64,000 bases of DNA from Massospora cicadina (GCA_022478985.1 JAKSZP010009199.1:310001-374000), one strand, 5' to 3'. Shown: positions 23,441 to 37,100, counted from the first letter of the stretch. Numbers and translations are program-made. Notes: generated by a model from the sequence alone, not told the origin.

Positions 23441-24824
23441 CCCGTCTGTCAAGAAAATTAATCCATAAACAAATGAGCCCTTTTTTAAGCTCATGTATGG
23501 CAAGCCTTAAACAAATTTTTGGTATATTGTATAATCAATGAGAATCTTAAGCTAATTTCTTTATGATTCGTCACACTCAAGATGAAAAGAATATAATAAA
23601 GATATATGGCAATAGGGTGCTACAGCAGAAAATGTTGCTTGATATGTCCCATCATTAGTAAGAGTGATAAACAATCCCACTCCCTTCTTTGATATTTGAG
23701 CACATCCTGTCATGGAGAGTGATGATAATAAGAATGTTCTGGCCCTTAGTATGGGTTACCTTCCAAAACATTAGCTAGAACACCACTGGTATAACCATCC
23801 ATATTATGTATTTACAAGGAATAGAGCCACTGTGAGTGCTAGCCTGGGGTTCTAAAGTTGAAATCATTTCCACTAAATATAACGGACTTCAAAAAATTAG
23901 TCTATAATTTGCTTATTTTAAACACTTTTATTTAAAATAAGATAGTGGAAAGGAAAAATAAAGCAACTGTGGTGCCTGTTGGGGACTGCTGCCCTATATG
24001 CTTGCTGAGTGGCAAACTGGGACTATGAGCACTACTGCCAGAAATATTTTGCAATTTGGTTATGGCAGATCAACATTACAAACAATTGATGAACCCTACT
24101 CAGATCTGACCTACCCAGTCAGACTGGAATTGAGTTTGCTAGAAATAGTATTTATTCTACCACAATCACACTTGGCGTGATGATGACAACTCCTCTGGTG
24201 GTCATCAGGTATCGCCCACAACCAAAACATATGGCTGATTTCACTGGGTATGGAAAGAATTCATCACGCTTAAACCTCTTGGGGATGGTCTTGTTTGTAG
24301 TAACGCTGGAAGGGTAGGGTGGATTAAAAGTTAGATTCTCTGATTTATCAATTAATTAAACTTCATAGCTACTGATTTATTTCTGCCAGAAGAACTTCAA
24401 TCAGTGGAGAGAACCATCCAGGGACAATCAGTTCTCATCTTCCATTTGCGATGGCTTCTGGCCAACGCCATCTCTTGACACACCTTCAACTTTTCCTCAT
24501 CAACCTTGGGTGGTAAACAGAGGTGGAATATGCGCGATTCTTAGAGGATACACCATTATCCACCTCTCATCTAAAACATTGGTTAAATCGCCCAAGGTGA
24601 CTAAAACAATGGCTGGAGGTTTCTTCCCCTTTTTGGTTTAAGATGTTTATTCCTCCCAATTAAACTGCAATGGTTATTCACCAAGATATCACACATCCTG
24701 GTGGCATAATATCCTAAAGCAGATGTTACCCCCTGGTTTAGAGCATCACCATCATTGTTTAGCAAAAACTGTGGATAACTCTTGCTTTCTAATACTATTT
24801 AGTCTCCTTAATGGAGTTTTATGA
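23441..24824. other. Stretch with no recognised gene; possible gag region of element H
   Basis: Lies upstream of element H's protease, so gag is expected in its right half. The longest frame (23998-24180) and VEYARFLEDTPLSTSHLKHW near 24520 show no capsid or zinc-knuckle motif. No LTR was identified. Confidence 0.3.
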
Positions 24825-26849
24825 CAAATAATCGATGTATAGTGGTGCCTCTGAGAACATCTTTGATCAAGACCTAACTGATTACCTTAAGCTACGCTAC
24901 TTACCTGATGGTATGGTTAGGGCAGGTGATTCACATGGTATTCACTATAAAAAATTCAGGAGCTTGTAGATTATCAAGTTGGTAAGTACCACATGTCAGA
25001 TAACTTCTCAGTAATCAAAAACTTCTGTACCATATTATAATGGGAATGGAGTAGTGGTGTAAATTTGATACTATAACTAATTTTAAGTCCAATACCTTGA
25101 CTTTTCTTAAGGAGTGGTTGGAAACTAATAAGCCCCATTTAGAAGTCCACACTCTGAGAGATGTGCAAAATGTCCCAATGTACATACACTTAGTCTTGCG
25201 CCTTTGTTTAAGCCTACTGTTGAAGTGGCATTATTCTCTTGTTTGGAGGAGTTAGAGTCTTAATTTGATGCCGTTTTGAAACATTTCTTAATGAAACGCT
25301 CTAAGTTTCATTGCAATTTCAAACTCAAGCTGACCTAGTTTGCATCTACCAAAATCTACCCTTTGACTCAGCGGGAAGTAAAAACCTTATATGTTTAGGT
25401 TACAGAGAAACTTTCAAAAGCACTTTTCAGCGTATCTCCTTGGTATGCTCACCACTTCTCTTTGTAAAAAACAGATGGTAATCTACCCCCTTGTGTAGAA
25501 TGTGGTAACTTAAATAATGTCACCATACCTTATCTGCATCATATTCCTAAAGAGGCCCAAATTTCCCTTTATGTGAAAAAAGCCAAATTCTTCTCCAAGC
25601 TGGATCACTTGATCACCTTTAATCAGATATGCATCAAAGAGATCAGGAATGGCTCCCTTCTTTCTATATCCGTAAAGGGGTTTTAAAATTCTTATTATGC
25701 ATTTCAGGCTTAATAATGTGCCTGCAATTTCTCAATGTTATATTGATGCAGTATAAAGAGTTGTTGCCTGTATGAACTGTAGACTATATGGACAAAAAAC
25801 TGGTTATCTCAATAGATCAAGCATCCCATGAGTTTCAATGCTGCAAGTGTTTGAAAATTTTAAAGCTTTGAACCTGAAGCTGAAAATCTTTAGGTGTGTT
25901 TCTAAGTCCCAGGTAAATTTCTTGGGCAACATCGTGTTTGACAAAGGCCATATGATCACTTTAAACAAGGAGAAGGCTGTCTGTGATTAGCTCACAGTGA
26001 CTTTAGTTATAGAATTAAGAAGCTTTTTATGGACATACATTTTTCTTGAGAAGTTCACTTCCAACCTTTTAGAGGTTGACTCACGCTTGTATAAGGCCTG
26101 AGGTGCCAATACCCTTCAGTGATCATCTTCAATATAGTATGTTTTTCAGGCTGTAAAGTGCATTTTTCTCTCCATGTCAGTAACTCACCACGTAGATCCA
26201 GATAAAGAGGTGATAGTAGCTGGCAAGGCTTCAATCTTTGCTATAGATACTGCCTTTTGCAAGTGGGTACAGAAGGAGCTAAGCATCCCATAGGATAATT
26301 TTCTTAAAAGGTGTTCTTTCCTAAGTTGAATTTTTAGTATCTATGAAAAAGAACTATTTGCGGTAGTGGAAGCTTTACTTACTGGTGCCATCATCTAAAT
26401 GGTTCATCCCAGCCAATCTAGGTTTGTAATGACCATCGGGGCTCTATTGTACTACTGGCCCCTCATGTCCTGACCCTGCGGCAAACCTTTTGAACTGAGA
26501 TCTTTACATAATTTTTGTTACTTTATGAGTTTATAAAAGGCAGAGAGAATGTTTTGGTTGACGCACTGAGATGAAACCCTGATTTAGCTTCTGATCCCAA
26601 TGAATTGAAGCTGCATAACGCCCACTTGGCGATTCCTCCTGGAAAAATTGTATTTGAGCAAACCTCTACCATGACATGCATTACAGTTCTTGCTTCTCAG
26701 AAGAATCTAGAAAAATATGAATTGTTCAGAAAGGTCTTCCTTTCTTAGACTTTATCCACTGAATATACCTTGATACTTGCCAAATGCAAGTTGAATCAGG
26801 AGGACATTATGAGGAGTTTTATATTGATGATATGGTATATGTAAGATTT
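24825..26849 (+). pseudogene. Protease-RT-RNase H remnant of Ty3/gypsy element H
   Basis: YSGASENIFDQDLTDYLK near 24830-24880 fits an aspartic protease active site with its Asp displaced. RT starts near 25320 with KIYPLTQREVKTLYV. FSLxKTDGNLPPCVECGNLNN follows (the KKDGGLRPCVDYRALNN region), then KFFSKLDHLITFNQICIKE. The YxDD box is YMDK at 25795-25806. FLGNIVFDKGHMITLNKEKA follows. RNase H shows VIVAGKASIFAIDTAF, IYEKELFAVVEALL and YEFIKGRENVLVDAL. The element is broken off at 26849 in the RNase H-integrase linker, where the LTR-like repeat begins. Confidence 0.8.
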
Positions 26850-29190
26850 TGGTGGTTGACTCAAATAGCAAACCCTTTAAAAAAACCATAAAAAATAATA
26901 TATTACTTGCATTGGCGGATCCCTTGGTCCTTTCAAATCTAAAAGCATAATCTGATTACAGGTTCACCTCAAAACTTCATTAATTAGCTCGCCCACTTCT
27001 CAATTAATAGTACTTATTCTAGGCTATGATATAATTAAGTATGCCCAATTGAGAGGCTGCTTGGGTGCAAAGTGGCTGTTGAGATTTCAATATGCCCATA
27101 TCATCCAGATACATCAGATTATAACAATATCTGATTTATCCTCTGGTGTAAAACACCATAGCAGATGTGAAATATTATGTAATATAGTAACTTTTTTTGT
27201 ACATTGTTCCTAAAAGGATATCATACAATTCATCAAGATTCTATTCTCACTAGATTAGAAATGATTTTTAGGAGGATCCTTGACGATTAATAGGTTGATT
27301 AATCATTAATTTAACCACTAATAATTAAAACAATATTGCATTTGTCAATAAGTGTTTGTTTCAGATTAAAATTTGGAGTTATTGTAGTTGTAGGTGCTGA
27401 AAACGCTTTTGTTGACAACAACTTGCGGGTTACCCTTTTGGGCAACGTGACCTGCTGTTAATGGGTAAAAATCCTATTACCTGATCATGTTGTTAGCTTG
27501 ATAAAGATAATTTGCTGGTGTTAGTGAGGGCGTTGGGACATGCTACTCCAAAACCAGCCCATGGCGGATCTTTATCTAGTCAGCGAGGGATATTGACTAG
27601 GTGGATGTATGAGTAGATGAGCCATTTGACGGTGAGTGATTGAGGGAGAATTAACTTGTTGGCGATGGCTACTGTTCCTTTTTAGGCGCAAAGGGAAGAG
27701 TCGGGCGCCAAAATTACTATATATTACCTTGATTCTTATTTAAATAAAGGATAAGTCTTCATAGGATTTTTATTTTAGATAAAAAGGTTTCCAAATTTGA
27801 TTTTTTAAATTAAATGTGGCTAATGGGTCAAGAAAGGAAGAGAAAAGTTCCATTGGAACCGCTGAACCAAATGAGAGCAGGTTAATTTCTATTGAGATGA
27901 GGAGAGTTCCTTTAGTCCAGAAGTTGCTAACTCTAGAGCTAGAACTGAAGGGATAGGAGTTCCATTGTTGTTTGGAAGAATTCAAGTCCCCTGGAACCTC
28001 TGAATTTACTGATGATAGGTTATCTTCCAGTGCAATGATAATTCAAGTACCTTTACAATTTTTGAAAGAATTTTTTCAGTACCTGCCACAAGGAGAAACC
28101 TGGGCATAATTGATATATCTTAAGAAATTCTCAGCTAAAACCAGTCTACATACTAGTATCACACACCCACATACTTATCAGATTTCTTATTTAATAACCA
28201 AGTTGTTGGCTGCACACATCAGAACTTGTGCAGTAGACTTATAAAGCTTACAAATGGAGTTCCCTACAATAGTAGTTGAGACACATACTTAAAAAATTAC
28301 ATGGGCTTACAGAATTAAATTAATTTTACATTCTGAATCAATGCATTAACACTGATGTACTGAGGTGAAACTTTGATTTCAGAAATATGAAATCAACTAT
28401 TGATGCACTTAAACATGAATAGCTAAAACAGGGCGTACCTAGAGTTTTAATTGCCCAGTCAACATCCTTATAGGGGTACATTAATTATCTAATTTAACCA
28501 CCTTTTCTATCAATTATTGCTATTCATCATAAGTATGATGAAGCTCTGATTTCCTGGTTTTAGTACAATAAAGCGCTGACTAAATGCCATTATTTCACCC
28601 AAAACTTCCCAATTAACAAAGTAAAATTGCCTTCAACTGGTCTGGTACAAGTGTTATGGAGTCAATTAAAGAGCCAAATTAATTTGGGAAAGTTATTCAT
28701 AGCCATTTCCATGACCAGTAGAGGTTTGGCGTGGTATTAATGGACTCATCTAATAGATAAGTATGTCCAGGAGATGCCAAGAGGTATAAAATACTGGCAC
28801 TCAGCAAACTCTAAGATATCACCTGAACAACATTTGATATCTATTGTATAATTATATACATTTTAGTTTATCTGTTCGTTCATTATTGATAGTTATTAAA
28901 TAGTGTACAAGTTTCCATAATTCCCAATGAGAAGCAAATAGCTTATTTGAATGACAGATAAGTAGTACCAAATGAATAAGAGAAAATTTAACTTTAGAAA
29001 AAACATAAAGTTTCATTTTTTATATACCCAGTAGAATTAATAACAATGAGCGTTGGAGTTACTTGTCTTTTATAAAGGAAAATTGGAGCATCTACTTCAC
29101 AATAACAACAAAAATCTTAATTACGTGAGCTTATATCTGTAATTTACATTATTAATTATTTTAGCTTTCACCATCAGCTAAAACTTGACA
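26850..29190 (+). repeat. LTR-like repeat, copy 1 (candidate 5' LTR of element G)
   Basis: Begins TGGTGGTTGACTCAAATA and matches 56970-58622 in three blocks: 26850-27076, 28302-28650 and 28650-29150. Shared landmarks are ACTTGCATTGGCGGAT, TTAGCTCGCCCACTTC, TATGATGAAGCTCT and GGTATAAAATACTGGCAC (a TATA-box-like site). The end is placed at AACTTGACA (29190) because a primer-binding-site candidate follows. Without the 1.2-kb insertion at 27077-28301 it is about 1.1 kb, like the LTR of element F. Confidence 0.6.
27077..28301. mobile_element. Insertion with TG...CA ends inside LTR-like repeat copy 1
   Basis: 1,225 bp absent from the second copy of the surrounding repeat. It starts TGTTGAGATT and ends AAAAATTACA, with flanks GTGGC (27072-27076) and TGGGC (28302-28306) that could be a decayed 5-bp target-site duplication. 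No pol motif. A solo LTR is the simplest reading. A minus-strand frame at 27770-27985 is not recognisable. Confidence 0.5.
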
Positions 29191-29192
29191 CT

Positions 29193-29210
29193 TTGGGGCT
29201 CAATACAGGG
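29193..29210 (+). other. Primer-binding-site candidate of element G
   Basis: TTGGGGCTCAATACAGGG lies two bases after the presumed LTR end. Element F carries TTAGTGCTCACTACAGGG in the equivalent place (31944-31961), matching at 15 of 18 positions. This similarity is the main support for ending the LTR at 29190. Confidence 0.5.
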
Positions 29211-30813
29211 ACGCAAATAAACTACATATCATGAAATTAACTGTTAGCCCACATAAAATCCTAAAAGTACTGCAATAGTAAGATAAAAACTTGCAATGCA
29301 CATCATATCAGATATTTTTTCTTCCAATTGATTTGACAATGAGGAGGGTATGGCTATGATTAACTCCCCAAATTTTAAAGATAATTGTGCTATATGGATC
29401 CTTATGACTATAGCTATCCCAAAGAATCTTTTCTTCCACTGGTAATGATTTTCACTTTAGTGGAAGTACAGACTTCAGTAGATATGTAATCACACGATCA
29501 ATTTGAAACTGATGAACAAAAAAGAAAACTCAAATACTTGAGGAAAATCCCTTAGAGAAAAACACTTACCCCATGTTATGGCATTTTTACTTAATGTCAG
29601 ATTTAAAGCAAACACAGAATTCCACTTTGTCTAATATTCCTCCGTGATACTTTAATGAGAGAAGAGATTATGCTTTGCCCAATGTAGAATGGGGCTAAGA
29701 TGAATTAAACAAAAAAAGGCTAAAAGTTGAAAAAGAAGTTCTTAAGCCACAATCAGCCAAGTTTGTGACTATCATGATGATGATATAGCCCAATATCAAA
29801 ATATAACTTTAAACTCCTATATGGAATAGTAGGAAACTCCAGATGGCTCTTGGCCAGCATTTTCCAGATCAAAGAGCCAGTCTTTTACTCTTTGAATTTC
29901 ATGGCTAAATATGAGTGAATCTTAGCCTCAAGAAAGTCCAACTTTTCAGCTTCTAGATAAAATCTGCTCCTGTAATTGGGAAGAATCACTGATTGCAAAC
30001 AAATACAACCACCATGATAAATCTAAATTATATATATTTGTTGGGTGGGATAGAAAAAATATAAAATAAAAGATAAATATATATAAATTAAAAAGTAAGA
30101 AAACTAGATAAATAAAAAGATTTCACTTTATTCAAAAGTGAAGAAAGGCAAATTCCACAACTGAATCATTTTTTATATGTTAAGAGTCCTGTTCCAAGTC
30201 AACCAGACTTTTTGGAAGTTGGAGCAGTCTTGTCCTAAGTTGGTAAAGATAGAGAGGAGTAACTGTAACCTATGTTTGTTGGGATATAATCATCAATGAG
30301 AGAAATTAAAACGTGGTGAAAATTAAATGCATGTATTTTATATATGCCTATAAGAAACTCTGTGTCCATTTACACTGAACTCATTTTACCATGATTAGTG
30401 ACCATGCATCTCTCAGTTATCTCATTTATCTAAAAGCGCCAGAGGACGTCTGCTTTCTAGGCGCTCAAGTTGCAGGCTTATGACTACACTATTAAGCATC
30501 AGGATCGTGCCAAGCATCAGAATTCTAATTGCTTAATTGTCTACCAATTTTAGCAACTCTAAGTTATCCTGCAGATGCCTTATTCCAAAAATTGTCAGTA
30601 GAGTATTTTGAAATGAGTTTAAATTTTTACAGAAAATGTCTCTGAGTTTTAACAGGACATCCATATGGAAAGCAGAGTCCTATACAAAGTCATTTATGAG
30701 AAAAATATATTTTCTAGACCTTTAGCCTCATAAAGACATATTTTTTGTCGCCCATAAAGCCACCAGGAATGGAAGATTAAAAAAGACTAAGAAATGGATC
30801 AAGCAAAGTTTTC
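29211..30813 (+). pseudogene. Element G internal remnant ending in RNase H and integrase start
   Basis: The first 950 bp are unrecognised. From about 30170 the frame resembles RNase H: FLEVGAVLSxVGKDREE, then SDHASLSYLIYLKAPE near 30390-30440 and DYTIKHQDRAKHQNSN near 30480-30530. KATRNGRLKKTKKWIKQSFHW (30757-30815) then matches the H2C2 zinc-binding part of a gypsy integrase. It is cut there by element F. Integrase resumes after 40341. No RT motif was found upstream, so an internal deletion is likely. Confidence 0.55.
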
Positions 30814-30818
30814 ATTGG

Positions 30819-31942
30819 TGTTGGGATTTTTGCTCATATATACAGCTAACTAGATTACGTGGGTCGCTAGGGGATAATTCCCTATAGCAAAGTGAATTGA
30901 ATATTTGTTGACCCGATTTTGGGTAACAATGTTTGGGGATTTTAGTTAATCCAGGGTCAGATCTGTTGTGGATCAATCCAGATGAATGCTTAAAATCTCA
31001 TAGGGCAGAGTTGCCAACAAAATAAGGGCATCTGATAGTTGATTAACTATCAGTTGTACCAATTAGGATTGGTCAGGTTTCATCACTGACCAATTGGGAA
31101 CTTAAGGATCAAGTTGTAAAACAAGTGATGCTGCCTGCAAATAGCAAATTTGATCAGTTGGTTTATGACCTGTCTTAATGGGTAACACGTTCCAATAACT
31201 AAGCAGGTCGCTTGCCAAATATGGTTGGTTTGCTGGGATTGAGAGGAAAACGTTAGGTACACGTTTAAAACTCTTTCCATTTTAGGTCTCAAGGATGTCC
31301 AATGATGGAATCCTAGCCAGTCTAAGGAAGATTATCACTGATGGGACGAGGATGGGTAATTCAGTGGCAACAGCTGCTATTCATTGAGAATGTGAAAATT
31401 GAGGGTTGGGTGCCAAATTCCCAATATAAATTTTCCTAATAATTCACTAATAAATATACTTATACAGAAAGAGCTAATTATCAGAGTATTATTATGATAT
31501 ACTTTATTAGTATCCTTTGTAGTTCTAATCTTTCTTAAGGAATTATTGCTGTGTCCTCTAATTGGGAGAATATTTAGGTAAAGAGTAATGATCTGAGCGG
31601 GGACCCAGAAAAGAGAAGCTGAACTGTTTTGGGGATTGCTGCCAACTGTGTGTCACCAGAGAGAAACCGTAAACAAGGATCTGAGCATGGATTGAGTTAG
31701 GTGGTACATTGGAAGAATCCCTATTAGGGACATCCTAAGTATTTCAATAGGAAATACTGGCCAAGTGTTGGGCCTAATTATAGTACTTTATTTAGCTATG
31801 GATATTAGTCTCCTTACTATTATTATATGAAAACATCTTACTATCATACAATGCAGAGAATTGCATGATGACAAACCTGTACAGTTAATTAATTTAGGGG
31901 TTTATTAGCCGAGAACAATCAAGAACCCTTTAAATTTTAACA
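30819..31942 (+). repeat. 5' LTR of element F
   Basis: TGTTGGGATTTTTGC to TTTTAACA, aligned end to end with 39210-40335. Internal landmarks shared by both copies are GCATCTGATAGTTGATTAACTATC (itself a short inverted repeat) and GTGTTGGGCCTAATTATAG. Confidence 0.93.
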
Positions 31943-31943
31943 A

Positions 31944-31961
31944 TTAGTGCTCACTACAGGG
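31944..31961 (+). other. Primer-binding-site candidate of element F
   Basis: TTAGTGCTCACTACAGGG immediately after the 5' LTR. It resembles element G's site (29193-29210). Both probably derive from a TTGGTGCTC-type sequence complementary to a tRNA 3' end, which I could not identify. Confidence 0.5.
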
Positions 31962-31999
31962 GTGTAGTTGAGAAGAAGATACAGGGCGTGATGTCATAT

Positions 32000-33260
32000 A
32001 AAAAACAAAATAAGAAAACTTTGGATGGAGTTGAAAACTGTTATTTAGAACGCCCTGAACTCAGCGTATCATCAAGAAATTATAGCCTTGAAGGAGAGAG
32101 TCGCCAAAATTGAGGAAGGGGTCAAAAATGTCTTTGGTTTTGGAAATGAGTATCTTGTAAAAGTAACGTCATTGAAGAAAAAGGAAGGGGATTCAATTTG
32201 AAAAGTCCTATTTTTGAAAAATGGAGCATGAAGTGTATCATATTTGTTTAAGAGCCTTCAGCACAGATTTTGAGCGGCTGATTAATCAGACAAGGAGTTG
32301 AAGACTCACAAATGAAAATTTGAGCCATATGCGGTGACTGACACCAAAGAAAGAACTCTTAGACTTCAGTTGGAAAGATGATTACCCCAAGAAACATGCC
32401 GCCCACTTTTACAGCTATTTTGGAGATGACGCCCAAAATTACTCTCCAAGTGACAAGTAGCCAAAGCAAGAGAGGTGGCTAGAGAAAACTTAAAGGAATA
32501 TAAAGAGACACCAAAATTTCCTACTTCATTGGATAATACCCCTGCATTTTTCTGATTGTTTGATATGACAATGTAAAGATACGGCAATTGTCAAAAGGCA
32601 TTGATGGTGATGAATTGCCTAGATATGATTGTCAAAACCTAGTATTTCCCCATCTAGAAGGGGACAGCTAGTTGTATGCAGAGGCCAAGGCGGCCATTAT
32701 GAAGGAATTTGGAAGCCCAACGCATATGTCAAAGCACAAACAAGATTTTAGGGCATTCAATTCCATAAAGATGAGTTTTTATCAAGCATCACCAATCATT
32801 TCTACCAGAAATCGCAAATCTTGGTTGGAGCAAAAGCGCTGGATGATTTTGATGCCCAAATTTCCCTACAAGTGGCCCTTTAGCCCTACCATGATCTGCA
32901 TCAAATGATATCTTCCTTGTTCATGACAGATCTTACCACCTCTCAGATGGTGGATAATTTGAAGTTATTGGGAGCTACCTTCGATGCCCCAAATAGAAGT
33001 TTCAAATCAAATTCAGTACAAAATTTGAATCCCACAAATGGGATAGATGGCGCTAAAGAAATGAATAACAAACCGTGATGGGAAATAAAGCCCAAAGACT
33101 TTAAATGGATCAATAATAAGGAGAAAGTCTGTTACCAGTGTGGAGGAAAAGGACATTTTACTGTGCACTGAAAGAAACTCAAAGATCAAATTAATATGGT
33201 CCAAGCGAAAGAATCTTTACCCACAAGGGAGTTGGGAAAAGGGCCCATGGCCTAGATGGG
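32000..33260 (+). pseudogene. gag of element F, with CCHC knuckle
   Basis: An N-terminal coiled-coil-like stretch reads YHQEIIALKERVAKIEEGV near 32070-32135. The capsid region reads YAEAKAAIMKEFGSPTHMSK and KQDFRAFNSIKM (32672-32780), then LEQKRWMILMPKFPYKWPF in shifted frame. This resembles retrotransposon Gag, in which the chain KxxFxxFxxIKM precedes the nucleocapsid. A zinc knuckle follows at 33130-33171 (CYQCGGKGHFTVH), with its last Cys replaced by a TGA stop. Function in the family: it forms the virus-like particle and binds RNA. Several stops and shifts. Confidence 0.75.
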
Positions 33261-33679
33261 GAACAGTCCAGAGCTGCAGAAAAACCTGTTCCTCCCAATA
33301 TTATGCAAGATGAAATTGACATCAGTGATCTGTTCTTGGATGAAGATGTGCAAGATCAGCTGTATCAAGTAGTCAATTTGGATGTGAATGCGGATACAAG
33401 ATCTGGGGCAAAGGGGATCACCCTGAGATACTTAAGGAAGTTGCTCACCCATATGCCTGACAACTGGTGGACAAGATTTGAGCCACAGATAATCCAGAAG
33501 AAAGAATTAAAGTTCGATTAGATGATGCAAACCTGCCAATCACCCTTAGAGAAATCAAGAAATCATTCCATGATTTATTGGCGCAGATAATTCACACCCT
33601 CAAATCAGCTAATAATGCCACTATACACTCACTAAATACTATTTTACAATACTCTGAGTATACATATATAGATATACTA

Positions 33680-34000
33680 GTAAATTGAGTAAAGGTGATG
33701 GCGATAGTTGACAGTGGAGCGCCCATTAATATTGTCTCAACCAAGCTGTTGAGAATATGAGAATCTTGCCCTATTTGGAACACAAGAAAGAGTATGGGAC
33801 AGCTGGGTCAAATACCACCATTTCATGCGGAGCATATAGCGATCTACCACTTTGATTCAGGTCCTTGGAGGTATCTGCTCCAGCGATAGATTTAGCTAAC
33901 CAAAATATGATATTCTTAATGGGATGGAATTTCTATGAAAATATGGAGTTAAATGTAACTTTGAGGATAATAAGCTGACCATATTAGGTCAAATGTTACC
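33680..34000 (+). pseudogene. Aspartic protease of element F
   Basis: VMAIVDSGAPINIVSTKLL carries an intact DSGA active site at 33710-33721. It is followed by a retropepsin-like stretch ending MGWNFYENMEL in shifted frame. It lies between the gag knuckle and the RT. Confidence 0.8.
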
Positions 34001-34639
34001 ATTGGTCTATCAGAAGGATGAGGAATCTCCCTTGAGTAGGAGAATTAACTTTATCAACCTGATATTCAATGACAGCATTGTCCCAATTTAATCAATTAGT
34101 TGGCCAGAAGCGATGAGGGATGCTGACGAAAAATTCTAGAAATATTGGGGAATTCAGCTGAGGATCAAGTATGTGAGAACCATACTGCCAGGATCAAAAA
34201 TAATATTCAACACAGGGTTGACATTAGAGATACCAAAGCTTCTGTATGGGGAGGTCAGAAGCCCCTGGAAGAAGTCCAGAGTAGAGCCTTGGGTGGCTCC
34301 TGGAATAATTATGCTGGGCATGGAGAAATTCGAGTTCTCCGGAGAATTTAAGCGAAAAACCAATGAAGATTGAGAAGAATCAGATCATTGCGTTTTTCAC
34401 CTAATCCTGATGGCTGAACTGAGGAAATTCCACGATTTTGGAACCCTTGATGAAATGGGTTTACTGGCTGGGGTGACTGAGAGTATTAGTATATTGGTCA
34501 ATTGAAAGCAACTCACTGGTCTGATGGAAGGACAGCAGGAAGAGGTGCTTGAATTGTTTACAATTATCAGGAAGTATTCACCCAGGACTACCACAATTTG
34601 GGATTCGCAAGAGATGTGATCCACATGGTTAATACCATG

Positions 34640-37100
34640 GAAAATTTGCCAATCAGGATGAGACAAATTTGACGGTTGAAGGCAGCTGAAGCGGTAGTGG
34701 AGGAAGAAATCAGCAAAATAGTGAAGCAGGGGCTTCTAGTTCCATCATTGAGTCCCTGTTGAGTCCTACTCTTGTTGTAAAGAAGGAGGATGGCTCTAAT
34801 TAGTGGTGATCAATTAAAAAATGCTGAACAAGATTATTAAGAAGGATTTTTATCTAATACCTAGAATTGACGATGCACTAGATTGATTGGGAGAAGCAAA
34901 GTATTTTTCCACAATGGATCTACTATTGGTATATTGGAAAATTGATTTGCCAAGAGAAGACCAAGAGAAATAAGCGATTATCACCGCACAGGGGCTTTAT
35001 CAACCAATGAGGATGCCCCAGGGTCTGTGCAATGCGCCTGTGACATTCCAGAGGGCCATGGATGCAATACTAAAGACGTGAAGTTCTCATGCGTCCTGGT
35101 TTACTTAGAAGATATAAATGTGTTCAGTAGGACGCTTACTGACCATTTGCACCACTTGGAGGAAGTGTTCAAGAGACTATCCGCAGCTAACCTGAAGATT
35201 AAGCCGAGGAAGTGTCACTTCTTGAAGAAAGAGTTGGAATATATGGGATTTGTAATCAACTCTAGTGGACTGCAGCTGCAAGCCCAGAAGATCAAAGTCA
35301 TAGAGTAAATGTCTGTGCTGAAGAGTGTCCAACATATTTAAGTGCTCCTTGGAATGACCAGATACTATAGAAGATTTATTCAGGATTTTGCAAGAATTTC
35401 TGAGCCCCTCTTCCATCTGTTGAAGGATCCAAAAAAAATTTGTTTGAAATTAAAAAGACCAGAAATCCCCAACAAGTTACACCATAACTTAATAAATTCT
35501 CAGATTTTGAAATATCCAAATTTTGATAGTAAATATATAATACAAAATGATGCTTCATTGATGGTAATCAGCTCCATATTGAGCCAAGTAGATGAACTTG
35601 GGAATGAACATCCGGCGGCATATGTGAGTTGGACACTCTCAGCCACTGAGAGAATTTTTACCATAACTGAGTGTGAATGCCTTGTGGTCATTTATGCCTG
35701 TAAACAGTTTTGGGTTTATATCCATGGAACACACTTCAAAGTGGTGACGGACCATTCCTTGTTGCATTGGCTGCACAATTTATGAGAACCAGAAGGACAA
35801 CTTACCTGATGGGCAAAAAAGTTACAGGCTTACAATTATGAAATACTTCACCAAGATGGGGCTTCTCATCAGAATGCAGATGGCTTATTGCGGTTACCAA
35901 TGGTAAAGGTGGTATACCAGCAGGTGAATGAGCTATTCCAGAGGATGGTCAATGGAGAAATTGGGAACGAGCCCCAAGAAATCCAAGGTGCGCTTCAAAA
36001 AGTGATAGAAAACACTGAGACCATGAATGAACAAGTTTTTAAGATAATCAATGGGAAGCGATTACTATTCCCAAAAGCTGTCAGAATGAGCGGCTATCAT
36101 TTCAAGCCGCTCATAAGGTTGTCAGGTATGGAGCCTGAGAAAAATGGCTAGCCATATTTGCCAGTACTACTACTGGGAGTCCATCACTACAATATCGCGG
36201 ACAAACTGGCTTGCTGTGTGGAGTACCTGTTGCACAAGCCACATAATAATATGACTGGATACCAACTGGTCCACCCTGGATTTGCTTGGCATCTGGTGTT
36301 CATTGATATGATGGGACCGCTGATGATGAGCACAGGGGGAGTAAAGTACATAATAGTTGTGATTGATCATCTGATGAGATGGGTTAAGATGAAGGCCCTA
36401 GAGAAAGTAGACGCTACCAGCACTGCAAAGTTCATCCTAGATCAATTTAGTATACTGACATGGATGCCTTCAGGTATTACTGAGCGACAATGGGTCAAAT
36501 TTTACATCTCATGTGATCCTGCAATTAAATGAAATAATAGGGATTTGAGGAATCTTGTCTGTATCTACTGACTGGAGATGAACAGACTGGTAGAACAAGT
36601 CAATGGGACAATGGCCATGATGCTGAGGAAGCTGGTCGAAGGAAGAACTTCCAAGTGGGGAACATACCTGAGTTTAGTGACATTCGCCAATAATATCAGT
36701 CATCATACAGTGACAGGAAAAATGCCATTTGAGTTGCTATATGGAAGGAAGGCCACGTTGCTGCCAGTTTTATATTTGGTGGAGTAACCAACGTTAGGGA
36801 TGAGTGCCAAGAAGAACCTTAACCAATTGATGAAAAATCTGATCAAAATGCAATTATAAGCACCTGATATGACTTTGAAGAAAAGGATTTGAGTGAAAAC
36901 AACAGACGATAAGAACTGACTGGCCTTATCAGAATAATAAATAGGCAAAGTAGTTGCTTATTGTAATATGCATGGATTTGGGAGAAGAAACAAGTTGGAT
37001 GCATTGTGGTTGGGTATGTTTGAGATTATTGCTAAGATGGCCATGGACGCCTACTACATCAAGAACCTCTTGGATGGAAGGATAATAATTGAGTCCACGT
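34640..37100 (+). pseudogene. RT-RNase H-integrase of element F
   Basis: RT begins AEAVVEEEISKIVKQGLLVP. PQGLCNAPVTFQRAMDAIL appears in shifted frame near 35015-35075. The catalytic box is YLED at 35102-35113 (first Asp of YLDD now Glu). LKIKPRKCHFLKKELEYMGF follows. RNase H reads QNDASLMVISSILSQ, TITECECLVVIYACKQFW and TDHSLLHWL (35540-35785). Integrase shows FIDMMGPL near 36300, LSDNGSNF in shifted frame near 36478 and LVEQVNGTM near 36585. All three catalytic acidic residues are still readable. The C-terminal end reads AYYIKNLLDGRIII. There is no chromodomain. Two runs (35342-35785 and 36158-36532) stay open for more than 120 codons. Confidence 0.9.
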
